DNA from: Chromobacterium sinusclupearum
Lineage (GTDB): Bacteria; Pseudomonadota; Gammaproteobacteria; Burkholderiales; Chromobacteriaceae
Length of the DNA stretch: 64,000 bases
Assembly (NCBI RefSeq): GCF_002902845.1
Contig: NZ_PPTF01000019.1
Location: 155,093 to 219,092 of the forward strand
Reading direction: 5' to 3'
In this document: one piece after another, positions 17,153 to 25,767 of the stretch
Numbering within the stretch: the first letter of the stretch is position 1
Layout: each line of letters begins with the position of its first letter
Notes under the pieces: model-generated
Seen by the model: only the letters and a program-made list of their open reading frames with translations
Database searches by the model: none
Told to the model about the DNA's origin: nothing
Program-made: the position numbers and the translations under genes

Positions 17153-18015
17153 AACTCGCTTTTGCCCTGCTGTGGCTGATCCGCCTGCTGCCGATGCGCG
17201 CGATCGGCCTGCTTGCCGCCGGCCTAGGCAATCTCGCCTACCTGCTGGCTCGCGGCCGCCGCCGCGTCGGTCTGATCAATCTGCGGCTGTGCTTCCCGGA
17301 CATGCCGCACGCTGAACGCCGTCGGCTGATCCGCAAGAACTGCCAGCACATGATACGGATGGTGCTGGAATATGGCGTGTGCTGGTGGAGTTCGGCCAAG
17401 CGCATCGACGATCTGGTCAGCATCAAGAACCTGCATTACGTCACCGATCTTCGCGACAAGGGCGAGGACGTGATCCTGTTCTATCCGCACTTCGTCGGCT
17501 TCGAGATGTGCGTCTACGCGCTGAACCAATACATCCCGCTGGTCAGCGTTTACTCGCACCAGAAGAACGAGGCGCTGGACCAGCAAATCTACGCCGGCCG
17601 CCAGCGCTACAACAACGCCTACATCGTGTCCCGCCAGGAAGGCCTGCGCCCCATCATCAAAGCCATGCGCAAGGACCATGCGCCTTTCCTGTATTTGCCG
17701 GATCAGGACTTCGGCGTGCGCGACTCGCTGTTCGTCGACTTCTTCGGCGTCAAGGCGGCCACCATCACCGGCATGGCGCGCATCGCCAAGCTGGCGCGCG
17801 CCAAAGTCGTGCCGGCCATCGCGCGTCGCGTCGGCGACCGTTTCGAACTAGAATTCTACCCGGCCTGGGACAACTACCCGAGCGAAGACATCGAGGCCGA
17901 CACCCGCCGCATGAACGCCTTCCTGGAAGACCGCATCCGCGAAATCCCGGATCAGTACTTCTGGCTGCACAAGCGCTTCAAGAGCCGTCCGCAGGGCGAG
18001 GCGCGCTTTTACTGA
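17149..18015 (+). CDS. LpxL/HtrB-type lipid A acyltransferase, second copy
   Basis: This second acyltransferase is 288 residues from MKLAFALLWLIRLLP. Its catalytic motif is His114-X4-Glu119 (YPHFVGFE), an allowed variant of HX4D. YLPDQDFGVRDSLFVDFFG and the C-terminal YFWLHKRFKSRP are LpxL signatures. The start overlaps the stop of the first copy (ATGA), which implies translational coupling. The two differ in sequence, so they probably add different secondary acyl chains in turn; which of them is LpxL and which LpxM-like cannot be told here. Confidence 0.9.
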   Translation: MKLAFALLWLIRLLPMRAIGLLAAGLGNLAYLLARGRRRVGLINLRLCFPDMPHAERRRLIRKNCQHMIRMVLEYGVCWWSSAKRIDDLVSIKNLHYVTDLRDKGEDVILFYPHFVGFEMCVYALNQYIPLVSVYSHQKNEALDQQIYAGRQRYNNAYIVSRQEGLRPIIKAMRKDHAPFLYLPDQDFGVRDSLFVDFFGVKAATITGMARIAKLARAKVVPAIARRVGDRFELEFYPAWDNYPSEDIEADTRRMNAFLEDRIREIPDQYFWLHKRFKSRPQGEARFY

Positions 18016-18019
18016 TCCA

Positions 18020-18038
18020 TAGGGGCTGTTGACGTTTG
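18020..18038. repeat. 19-base repeat, copy 1
   Basis: TAGGGGCTGTTGACGTTTG occurs here just past an acyltransferase stop and again at 63916-63934. It is followed here by a small dyad (CCCAGC/GCTGGG, about 18051-18065). It resembles the end of a transposable or repeated element, but no transposase is near. Confidence 0.5.
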
Positions 18039-18076
18039 CCGAGCTGCCGCGCCCAGCCTGGCTGGGCCAGCGCTGT

Positions 18077-18811
18077 TCAGTTAGGAATCCATATCGGCCC
18101 ATAGCAGGAATCAGACGCCCCCGCTCCCTCCTGCTGCCACAAGGAAGCCTCAGCCGGAAAAGCATTCACCTTTTGCGCGGATATCTGGATTTCCAGGCTG
18201 GTCAAGACATTGCGCTGCTGCGTATCGCGCAGGCAGCGCAAGCTCAACGCCGTTCCGCTGGCTGCGCCAAAAGCCTGGGTAAAGGCCTGCCGCACCGTAT
18301 TCGGATCGACCATCGACCCTTGCTTATTCTTCAGATAGCTGCCAAACGAGCTATCCAGCACCGACTGCCGCAATTGCAGCGCTTTCGCAAAATAATCATT
18401 GCCGGCAAAACCGAAGCATTGGGCATGTTTGACGAACTCGCTGCTGATCAGATCGTCATCCAATAATTTGGGAACCGCCCTGGCAAGTCGAGCCTGCACC
18501 TCATCGGAGAGCTGCGGATCATCAATGCTATGGCTGAAGTAGAAACAGCTTTTGACTCGCCAACTCTCCTCGGTGACGCCTTGTTCCCGCAGGCTGGCCG
18601 GCAAGGAAGGCCACAGGCCCAGCAGGCCTAGCGCCCCATCAGAATTCAGCGGCATTTGACAGGACTGGCTCAACTTGCAAAAGCCTGGTTGCCAGGCCAG
18701 CGCCAATGTGTAATGGGAAAAATCGCCATTCCTGCTGGCCTGCAGATTGCTTGCCATAGCAGGCAATGATGTGATCAAAATGATGAGCACCAGACGGATC
18801 CGTGCAAACAT
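18077..18811 (-). CDS. RNase T2-family protein lacking catalytic histidines
   Basis: This 244-residue protein has a cleavable signal peptide (to about residue 20, PAMA-SN) and the RNase T2 fold hallmarks, including several cysteines and WQPGFC. In the first catalytic segment the usual HGLWP is LGLWP, with Leu64 in place of the histidine. In the second, the usual HExxKH is SEFVKH: Ser124 replaces the first His, while Glu125, Lys128 and His129 remain. It is therefore probably inactive as a nuclease, or altered. It lies just downstream of an intact paralogue in the same orientation, which points to tandem duplication and decay or new function. Confidence 0.8.
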   Translation of the reverse strand: MFARIRLVLIILITSLPAMASNLQASRNGDFSHYTLALAWQPGFCKLSQSCQMPLNSDGALGLLGLWPSLPASLREQGVTEESWRVKSCFYFSHSIDDPQLSDEVQARLARAVPKLLDDDLISSEFVKHAQCFGFAGNDYFAKALQLRQSVLDSSFGSYLKNKQGSMVDPNTVRQAFTQAFGAASGTALSLRCLRDTQQRNVLTSLEIQISAQKVNAFPAEASLWQQEGAGASDSCYGPIWIPN

Positions 18812-19158
18812 TCCCGCTCCCTTTGGACTAGATTGTCAAAAGCTGTTTCGCCAGCGGATGCCGGCAATACGGCACTCAGCTGCTCGAATCTACCTTAAGA
18901 AGCGAGAATGCAAGCCACACTCTCAAACTAAATTAATCAATATTTACAAATATTGAATATTTCACGCAAGTAACATCACGCATTAAGAATTTGAAATACA
19001 AGGGTTAATGCAGGCCATATGCGTACCCCGCCGCCGGTCTGAGCCAGGCTGACTGGCCGAAAGAACTGTCGTACTCCCAACACAGCCCGGCTGCAGTAAC
19101 GACGGCCACATGCGAAGCAACATATCGCCTACGTCGCAATGCAATGCCAGATAGCCGC
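18812..19158. other. 347-base gap between the two RNase T2 paralogues
   Basis: The part near the downstream paralogue is A/T-rich (about 18930-19000, with AATATTTACAAATATTGAATATTT-like runs) and probably contains its promoter. The part near 19005-19158 is GC-richer, has an open minus-strand frame without a start signal, and shows no family I recognise. Confidence 0.4.
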
Positions 19159-19893
19159 CTACCAGCCAGGCAAAACAAACGGCTCCGCGCAGCTATCCTC
19201 GTATTCGCCGTCAGGCGTATCCACAAAGCTCTCCGCGGCGGGAAAGCTCGCCAGCTTGTCGGCCTTGAGCGTGAACCAGAATTGCGTCAAGACATTGCGG
19301 CCTTGTTTGTCTTTGCCGCATTGCAATTGCAGCGAGCGCCGCTGATCGGTGCCGAAGGCTTTGGCGAAAGCGTCCTGCAACTCCTGACGCGTGCGCGTCT
19401 GCCCCGCTTGCCCCAACAGATAATCGCCGAAGCCGCCATCCACCACGGCCTGGCGCATCTTCAGCGCCGTCTCGAAAAACTGCTGCGCCGGATAGCCAAA
19501 GCACTGAGCATGCTTGACGTACTCATGCAGCAGCAGGTCGTCCTTCAGCTGCGGCATCACCACTTTCAATTCGTCACGCGTTTCCGCAGGCAAGGCCGGC
19601 ACCGCATGCACATGCGGGAAAAAGGCGCAGCCCTTGGCCCACCATTGCTGAACCGGCACATTCTGGGTGATCAGGCTCTGCGGCTCCGACGGCCACAGCC
19701 CATGCAAACCGATTTGCACTTCATGCGATTGCTCGGGCAGGCACCCGTCCCCTGTCGAACAGAACCCAGGCTGCCAGGTCAGCGCGTAGGTATAGCGGGG
19801 AAAATCGGCATGCTGGGCCGGCTGCAAGTCGGCGGCGTGGGCCGCGCCGGTGAAGGCCAGCGCGGAGATCAGACAAGAGATGGTTTTCTTCAT
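19159..19893 (-). CDS. Secreted ribonuclease, RNase T2 family (RNase I-like)
   Basis: The 244-residue precursor has a signal peptide ending AAHA-AD near residue 21, so it is periplasmic or secreted. Both catalytic segments are intact: His64 in IGLHGLWPSE, and His123-Glu124-x-x-Lys127-His128 in LHEYVKHAQCFG. The family cleaves RNA without strong sequence preference through 2',3'-cyclic phosphates and serves nutrient scavenging. The start follows a weak site. Its closest relative in the window is the inactive-looking paralogue directly downstream; the two align end to end with no length difference at the first catalytic segment. Confidence 0.92.
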   Translation of the reverse strand: MKKTISCLISALAFTGAAHAADLQPAQHADFPRYTYALTWQPGFCSTGDGCLPEQSHEVQIGLHGLWPSEPQSLITQNVPVQQWWAKGCAFFPHVHAVPALPAETRDELKVVMPQLKDDLLLHEYVKHAQCFGYPAQQFFETALKMRQAVVDGGFGDYLLGQAGQTRTRQELQDAFAKAFGTDQRRSLQLQCGKDKQGRNVLTQFWFTLKADKLASFPAAESFVDTPDGEYEDSCAEPFVLPGW

Positions 19894-19983
19894 ATCGCCT
19901 CAGGATAGCGGGATCAAGATCAAGACATGCAAATGTCAATTCTTTATCACCATAAGGCAATCCATGGCAATACAACTTAACAA

Positions 19984-20009
19984 AAAAGCACTGCCGTGGC
20001 AGTGCTTTT
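19984..20009 (-). terminator. Terminator of the nuo operon
   Basis: AAAAGCACTGCC and GGCAGTGCTTTT form a 12-bp perfect stem with a two-base centre, followed by T on the minus strand. It lies 20 bases past the last gene (DUF2818). Confidence 0.9.
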
Positions 20010-20029
20010 GAGCGCGTGTCGGAAGCAGG

Positions 20030-20326
20030 CTAGTGAGCCGGCCGGTGCCAGAAATAGCGGTAGACGAAACCTGGGAAGGCCGCCACCAGAAACAAGGCAA
20101 GCGTCGTCACGTAGAACTGCCAGTGCTGTTCGTGCACCGGCATCTCACGCGCCTCCAGCAGCCGAGCCAGGCCGCCCACCAGGGCGAACAGCACCGCCAA
20201 CTCCAGCGCATGCCAGCCGAAATGCTTGCGCGCCACCTTGAAGAAGCCGGCGACGCGATCGCTGGCGAACGGCAGGTTGGCGGCCACAACGGCCAACACC
20301 AGCAGTATGGTGATGCTGCTATCCAT
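20030..20326 (-). CDS. DUF2818 small membrane protein, last gene of the nuo operon
   Basis: The 98-residue protein has three predicted membrane segments (MDSSITILLVLAVVAANLPF, then LELAVLFALVGGLARLL, then FYVTTLALFLVAAFPGFVYRYFW). It follows nuoN by ten bases. DUF2818 genes are commonly found directly after nuoN in betaproteobacteria. Function is unknown; its position suggests an accessory or assembly role for Complex I, which is inference. Confidence 0.85.
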   Translation of the reverse strand: MDSSITILLVLAVVAANLPFASDRVAGFFKVARKHFGWHALELAVLFALVGGLARLLEAREMPVHEQHWQFYVTTLALFLVAAFPGFVYRYFWHRPAH

Positions 20327-20336
20327 GGCCGCTACC

Positions 20337-21791
20337 TTAGATCATGCCCAGCGATTGACGCATCGCCTGCACGCACAGTTCCAGCAAGGATTGCGGCAGC
20401 ACGCCGACAACCAGCAGCGCCAGCGCGTTCAGCGACAGCACCAGCTTCATGTCGGCGCGGACGGCGATCGGAGCCGTATCCTGCGCCTCATCAAAGTAGA
20501 TGGCCTTGACCACGCGCAGGTAGTAGAAAGCGCCGATCACCGACATCAGTACCGAGAACACGGCCAGCTTGACCATGCCGATGTCCAGAATGGCCTTGAT
20601 CACCACGAACTTGGCGTAGAAGCCCAGCAGCGGCGGGATGCCGGCCATCGAGAACATGGCCAGCAGCATCAGCAAGGCGTACCAGCTGTTGCGGCTGTTC
20701 AGGCCCTTCAGGTCGTCGATGTTCTCGCACTCGAAACCCTTGCGCGACAGCGCCAGGATAATGCCGAAACCAACCATGGACATGGCCACGTACACCACGG
20801 CGTAGAACAGCGCCGCGGCGTAGCCCTGCTGGGTGCCCGCCAACACGCCCAGGAGCAGGAAGCCCATGTGCGAGATGGTGGAGTAAGCCAGCATGCGCTT
20901 GATGTTGGTCTGCACGATGGCGGTGATGTTGCCGATGGCCATGGACAGCACGGCCACGATCGCCAGCATGGACTGCCAGTCGCCCACCAGCACGTCCAGG
21001 CCTTGGGCCAGGATGCGCAGCACAAAGACGAAGGCGGCCAGCTTGGGCGCGGCGCCGACCATCAGCGTGACGGAAGTCGGCGAGCCCTGGTACACATCAG
21101 GCACCCACATATGGAACGGCACGGCGCCCAGCTTGAAGCTGAGGCCAGCCACGATGAACACCAGGCCGAAGATCAGCAGCACCGGGTTGGCGGCGTGCGA
21201 CTTGATGGACTTGGCGACGGTGGCCAGCTCCAGCGAGCCGGTGGCGCCGTAGATCATCGAGATGCCGTACAGCAGCAGGCCGGAAGCCAGCGCGCCCAGC
21301 ACGAAGTACTTCATCGCCGATTCGGTGGCCGGGATCGAATCGCGCTGCAGCGCGATCAGCGAGTACAAGGCCAACGACAGCAGCTCCAGGCCCATGTACA
21401 GGGTCAGGAAGTGCGAGGCGGACACCATCAGGTTCATGCCCAGGAGCGCGAACAGCGACAGCGAGAAGTATTCGCCCTTGAACAAGCCGCGGTCGGCCGT
21501 GTACTGGCGGCTATACACCAGCACGATGGCGGTGGCGCCATACATCGCCAGCTTGACCAGGGAGGCCAGCGGGTCGGCCACGTACATGCCCGAGAAGGTA
21601 TGCACCGGGTATGGGGTAAAGGTGTAGACCTGCGCGACAGCGGTGCCGGCCAGCGTCAGCAGCGTCAAGCCGTAGGTGATGCCGCGCTTTTCATCGGAGA
21701 TGAAAAGATCCAGCATCAGCACTACCAGCAAGGCGCCGATCAGGAACAGCTCCGGCATCGCGGGTATCAGGTTGAGATCAGCCCAATTCAT
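20337..21791 (-). CDS. nuoN: NADH-quinone oxidoreductase subunit N
   Basis: NuoN is one of the three antiporter-like proton-pumping subunits of the Complex I membrane arm. The 484-residue protein has about fourteen membrane helices, the MGLELLSLALYSLIALQR glutamate helix, and the conserved lysine region FHMWVPDVYQGSP. It is 21 bases downstream of nuoM and ten bases upstream of DUF2818. Confidence 0.96.
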   Translation of the reverse strand: MNWADLNLIPAMPELFLIGALLVVLMLDLFISDEKRGITYGLTLLTLAGTAVAQVYTFTPYPVHTFSGMYVADPLASLVKLAMYGATAIVLVYSRQYTADRGLFKGEYFSLSLFALLGMNLMVSASHFLTLYMGLELLSLALYSLIALQRDSIPATESAMKYFVLGALASGLLLYGISMIYGATGSLELATVAKSIKSHAANPVLLIFGLVFIVAGLSFKLGAVPFHMWVPDVYQGSPTSVTLMVGAAPKLAAFVFVLRILAQGLDVLVGDWQSMLAIVAVLSMAIGNITAIVQTNIKRMLAYSTISHMGFLLLGVLAGTQQGYAAALFYAVVYVAMSMVGFGIILALSRKGFECENIDDLKGLNSRNSWYALLMLLAMFSMAGIPPLLGFYAKFVVIKAILDIGMVKLAVFSVLMSVIGAFYYLRVVKAIYFDEAQDTAPIAVRADMKLVLSLNALALLVVGVLPQSLLELCVQAMRQSLGMI

Positions 21792-21812
21792 TTGTATGTA
21801 TTCCTTCCGCGC

Positions 21813-23315
21813 TTACAGCTTGCTCTGCGCAACATGCGTGATCAGGTCGTTCACCGCCAGGTGCATCTTGGAGACGAAAGCCTCGGGGTACAGACCCATG
21901 CCCAGCACCATGACGGCCAGGATGGCCAGCACCAGGAACTCGCGCTTATTGACGTCGGACAGTTCCGCCACATGACTGTTACCCACATCGCCGAAGATCA
22001 CGCGCTTGTACATCCACAGGGTGTAGGCGGCGCCGAAGATCAGGGTGGTGGCGGCCAGCGCGGCGTACCAGAAGTTCACCTGCACCGAACCCATGATCAC
22101 CATGAATTCGCCGACGAAGCCGGAGGTGGCCGGCAGGCCGGAGTTGGCCATGGCGAACAGCATCATGAAGGCGGCGAAGATAGGCATCTTGTTGGCCACG
22201 CCGCCGTAGTCGGCGATGTTGCGGCTGTGCACGCGGTCATACATCACGCCAATGCAGAAGAACATCGCGGCGGAGACGAAACCGTGAGACACCATCTGCA
22301 CCAGCGCGCCTTCCACAGCCCACTGGTTCATTTCGTTGCCGGCGAACAGGAACATGCCCAGCGTCACGAAGCCCATATGGGAGATGGACGAATACGCCAC
22401 CAGCTTCTTCATGTCCGACTGCACCAGCGCCACCAAGCCGATGTACACCACCGCCACCAGCGACAGGCCGATGATGATGGGCGCCACTTCGCGCGAGGCG
22501 TCCGGCAGAATCGGCAGCGCAAACCGCAGGAAGCCGTAAGCGCCGATCTTCAGCGTGATCGCGGCCAGCACCATGGAGCCGCCGGTCGGCGCTTCCACGT
22601 GGGCGTCCGGCAACCAGGTGTGCACCGGCCACATCGGTACCTTCACCGCAAACGACAGGAAGAAGGCGACGAACAGCAGTATCTGCACCGTCAGCGGAAT
22701 CTTGGCGATGGCGTGGAAGGCCAGGATGTCGAAGCTCTTGCCAGCCTGGAAGTACAGGTAGATCAGCGCCACCAGCATCAGCAGCGAGCCGAGCAGCGTG
22801 TACAGGAAGAACTTGATCGACGCGTAGACGCGACGCGGACCGCCCCAGACGCCGATGATCAGGTACATCGGAATCAGCATGCCTTCGAAGAAGACATAGA
22901 ACAGGATGGCGTCCAGCGCGGCAAAGGCGCCGTTGATCAGGCCGGACATGATCAGGAAGGCGGCCATGTACTGCGCCACGCGCTTCTGGATCACTTCCCA
23001 GCCGGCGATCACCACCAACAGCGTGGTAAAGCTGTTCAGCACCACGAACAGCATCGAGATGCCGTCCACGCCCAGGTGGTAGTTGATGTTGAGCGCGGCG
23101 ATCCACGGCTTCAGTTCTTCGAACTGCATGCCGCCGTTGAGGTTGTTGAACTCGGTGAACAGCGGCACCGACAGCAGGAAGCCCGCGAGGGCCCCTGCCA
23201 AGGCCAGCCAGCGCGCCAAGGGCGCGCGCTGGTCGCCGCCGGTGGCCAGCACCACGAGGCCGGCCAGGATCGGCGTCCAGATCACCAGACTTAGCAGATT
23301 TGTGGACATAATCAA
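21813..23315 (-). CDS. nuoM: NADH-quinone oxidoreductase subunit M
   Basis: NuoM is the middle antiporter-like subunit of the Complex I membrane arm. The 500-residue protein contains FFEGMLIPMYLIIGVWGG with the essential membrane glutamate, VHTWLPDAHVEAPTGGS, and YSSISHMGFVTLGMF. Length is close to the 509 residues of E. coli NuoM. Confidence 0.96.
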   Translation of the reverse strand: MIMSTNLLSLVIWTPILAGLVVLATGGDQRAPLARWLALAGALAGFLLSVPLFTEFNNLNGGMQFEELKPWIAALNINYHLGVDGISMLFVVLNSFTTLLVVIAGWEVIQKRVAQYMAAFLIMSGLINGAFAALDAILFYVFFEGMLIPMYLIIGVWGGPRRVYASIKFFLYTLLGSLLMLVALIYLYFQAGKSFDILAFHAIAKIPLTVQILLFVAFFLSFAVKVPMWPVHTWLPDAHVEAPTGGSMVLAAITLKIGAYGFLRFALPILPDASREVAPIIIGLSLVAVVYIGLVALVQSDMKKLVAYSSISHMGFVTLGMFLFAGNEMNQWAVEGALVQMVSHGFVSAAMFFCIGVMYDRVHSRNIADYGGVANKMPIFAAFMMLFAMANSGLPATSGFVGEFMVIMGSVQVNFWYAALAATTLIFGAAYTLWMYKRVIFGDVGNSHVAELSDVNKREFLVLAILAVMVLGMGLYPEAFVSKMHLAVNDLITHVAQSKL

Positions 23316-23349
23316 ACCTATATTGTTATTTCAATCCCGGAGGCCGGAC

Positions 23350-25401
23350 TCAACGCAAAATCAACGGCAGGAACCACCAGGTCATCAGACCCAGCACGCC
23401 GATGATCATGGCGGTGGCGTAGCTGTAGATGAAGCCGGTCTGCATGCGGCGGATCACGCTGGAGAACCAGCCGATCAGCTTGGCCGTGCCATTCACCAGC
23501 AGGCCGTCGATCAGCAGCATGTCGCCCACCTTCCAGAAGAAGGTGCCGATGGCGCGGGAACCCTTGGCGAATACGGCGAAGTAGATCTCGTCCAGGTAGT
23601 ACTTGTTTTCCAGCAGCGCGTTGATCGGCGCGAACTTCTGCTTGATGGCGGCCGGAATGTGCGGCGCCTTCATGTAGAAGTACCAGGCGGTCACCACGCC
23701 GGCCAGGGCCAGCAGGAACGGCAGGCTGGTGAACGAGTGCAGACCCATGGCGACAGCGCCGTGGAACTCATGCGCCAGTTCTTCCATTGCCGGGTGCGCT
23801 TCGTTATTGACGGCGATCACGCCCTTGAAGAAGTCGCCAAACACCAGCTTGTCGATGCCGAAGTAACCGACCAGCACCGACGGAATCGCCAGCAGCACCA
23901 GCGGCAGAGTCACCACCCACGGCGATTCGTGCGGCTTGTCGTTCGGACCCAGGCCATGGTGATGGTCGTGGGACACTTCTTCCTCATCGCTGTCGCCATG
24001 GTGCTCGTGGTGCGAGCCATGGTTCTGCATCCAGCGCTCCTTGCCATGGAAGACCAGGAAGTACATTCGGAATGAGTAGAAGGCGGTCACGAACACGCCG
24101 GCGATCACCGCGAAGTAGGCGAAACCGGCCGCGGACAGATGCGAGGCGGCGACCGCCTCGATGATCGAGTCCTTGGAGTAGAAACCGGAGAAGAACGGCG
24201 TGCCGATCAGCGCCAGCGAACCCAGCAGCGAGGTGATCCAGGTGATGGGCATGTACTTGCGCAGGCCGCCCATATTGCGCATGTCCTGGTCATGGTGCAT
24301 GCCGATGATCACGGAGCCGGCCGCCAGGAACAGCAGCGCCTTGAAGAAGGCGTGGGTCATCACGTGGAACATCGCCACCGAATAGGCCGACGCGCCCAGC
24401 GCCACGGTCATGTAACCCAGCTGCGACAGCGTGGAGTAAGCCACCACGCGCTTGATGTCGTTCTGCACGATGCCGAGGAAGCCCATGAACAGCGCGGTGA
24501 TCGCGCCAGCCACCATCACCACGTTCAGCGCGGTGTCGGACATCTCGAACAGCGGGCTCATGCGCGACACCATGAAGATGCCGGCCGTCACCATGGTGGC
24601 GGCGTGGATCAGCGCGGAGATCGGCGTCGGACCTTCCATCGAGTCCGGCAGCCACACGTGCAGCGGGAACTGCGCCGACTTACCCATCGCGCCGATGAAC
24701 AGCAGGATGCAGGTGACCGTCATCAGCGACCACTCGTGGCCCGGGATGATCTCGATGGTCTTGTGCGCCAGCGCAGGAGCGGCGGCGAACACGTCGCTGT
24801 AGTTCAGCGAGCCGCCGAAATAGGCCAGCACCATGCCGATGCCCAGCAGGAAGCCGAAGTCGCCCACGCGGTTGACCAGGAAAGCCTTCAGGTTGGCGAA
24901 CACCGCGGTCGGCCGCTTGAACCAGAAGCCGATCAGCAGGTAGGACACCAGACCCACCGCTTCCCAACCGAAGAACAGCTGGACGAAGTTGTTGCTCATC
25001 ACCAGCATCAGCATCGAGAAGGTAAACAGCGAGATGTAGCTGAAGAAACGCTGGTAGCCCGGATCATCCTGCATGTAGCCGATGGTGTAGATATGCACCA
25101 TCAGCGACACGCTGGTGACCACCACCAGCATCATCGCGGTCAGCGAGTCGACCAGGAAGCCGACCGCATACTCGTGGCCGCCGACAGTCAGCCAGGTGTA
25201 GACCGGTCCATTGAACACTTCCGCGCTTCCGTTGAGGAAACCCAGGAGCACCTTGAACGACAGCGCGGCGGACACCGCCACGCCGGCTATCGTGACGACG
25301 TGCGAAGCGCGCCGTCCGATCGCCCATCCAAACAGGCCTGCAATGATGGAACCCGCCAGCGGAGCGAGTGCAATCAGCAGGTATAAGCTCTTCATATCCA
25401 T
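23350..25401 (-). CDS. nuoL: NADH-quinone oxidoreductase subunit L
   Basis: NuoL is the distal antiporter-like subunit, with the long lateral helix that clamps the membrane arm. It is 683 residues, longer than the 613 of E. coli NuoL because of a His/Glu/Asp-rich loop (about residues 450-490: HGSHHEHHGDSDEEEVSHDH). Conserved regions include FFGWEAVGLVSYLLIGFW and MEGPTPISALIHAATMV. An in-frame ATG two codons in (25395) is an alternative start. The histidine-rich loop may bind metal, which is speculation. Confidence 0.96.
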   Translation of the reverse strand: MDMKSLYLLIALAPLAGSIIAGLFGWAIGRRASHVVTIAGVAVSAALSFKVLLGFLNGSAEVFNGPVYTWLTVGGHEYAVGFLVDSLTAMMLVVVTSVSLMVHIYTIGYMQDDPGYQRFFSYISLFTFSMLMLVMSNNFVQLFFGWEAVGLVSYLLIGFWFKRPTAVFANLKAFLVNRVGDFGFLLGIGMVLAYFGGSLNYSDVFAAAPALAHKTIEIIPGHEWSLMTVTCILLFIGAMGKSAQFPLHVWLPDSMEGPTPISALIHAATMVTAGIFMVSRMSPLFEMSDTALNVVMVAGAITALFMGFLGIVQNDIKRVVAYSTLSQLGYMTVALGASAYSVAMFHVMTHAFFKALLFLAAGSVIIGMHHDQDMRNMGGLRKYMPITWITSLLGSLALIGTPFFSGFYSKDSIIEAVAASHLSAAGFAYFAVIAGVFVTAFYSFRMYFLVFHGKERWMQNHGSHHEHHGDSDEEEVSHDHHHGLGPNDKPHESPWVVTLPLVLLAIPSVLVGYFGIDKLVFGDFFKGVIAVNNEAHPAMEELAHEFHGAVAMGLHSFTSLPFLLALAGVVTAWYFYMKAPHIPAAIKQKFAPINALLENKYYLDEIYFAVFAKGSRAIGTFFWKVGDMLLIDGLLVNGTAKLIGWFSSVIRRMQTGFIYSYATAMIIGVLGLMTWWFLPLILR

Positions 25402-25434
25402 GCTTTTGTGCTTTAGTTGTGGTTCCGGTTTGCC

Positions 25435-25740
25435 TTAGCCCTTGAGGCTGCCCAAGTCTTCAACGTTGATGCTCTGCAGGTTGCGGAACAGCACCACCAG
25501 AATCGCCAAACCAATGGCGGACTCTGCGGCGGCAACCGTCAGGATGAAGAACACGAAGATCTGCCCCGCAGAATCCGACAGGTAATGCGAGAACGCGATG
25601 AAGTTGAAATTCACCGCCAGCAGCATCAGCTCGATAGCCATCAGCAGGATGATCAGGTTCTTCCGGTTCAGGAAGATGCCCAGCACGCTGATGGCAAACA
25701 GGATAGCGGCCAGCACCAGAAAGTGAGTCAGTGTCAGCAC
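25435..25740 (-). CDS. nuoK: NADH-quinone oxidoreductase subunit K
   Basis: NuoK is a three-helix subunit of the proton channel. The 101-residue protein keeps both membrane glutamates used for proton transfer, Glu37 ([11 protein letters not shown]) and Glu73 ([11 protein letters not shown]). Length matches the family exactly. It lies 33 bases upstream of nuoL. Confidence 0.96.
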   Translation of the reverse strand: MLTLTHFLVLAAILFAISVLGIFLNRKNLIILLMAIELMLLAVNFNFIAFSHYLSDSAGQIFVFFILTVAAAESAIGLAILVVLFRNLQSINVEDLGSLKG

Positions 25741-25767
25741 GTTTCCTCCCTTGTGGTTGATTGGCCG

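Noticed and set aside
19005..19226. Short minus-strand frame between the RNase T2 genes as a gene remnant
   Set aside because: It overlaps the 3' end of the intact RNase gene, lacks a ribosome-binding site and resembles no family I know.
20226..23294. A 1022-codon plus-strand open frame across nuoM and nuoN
   Set aside because: It is antisense to clearly recognisable Complex I genes; its translation is rich in His, Gln, Asp and Arg, as expected from a shadow of GC-rich membrane-protein genes.
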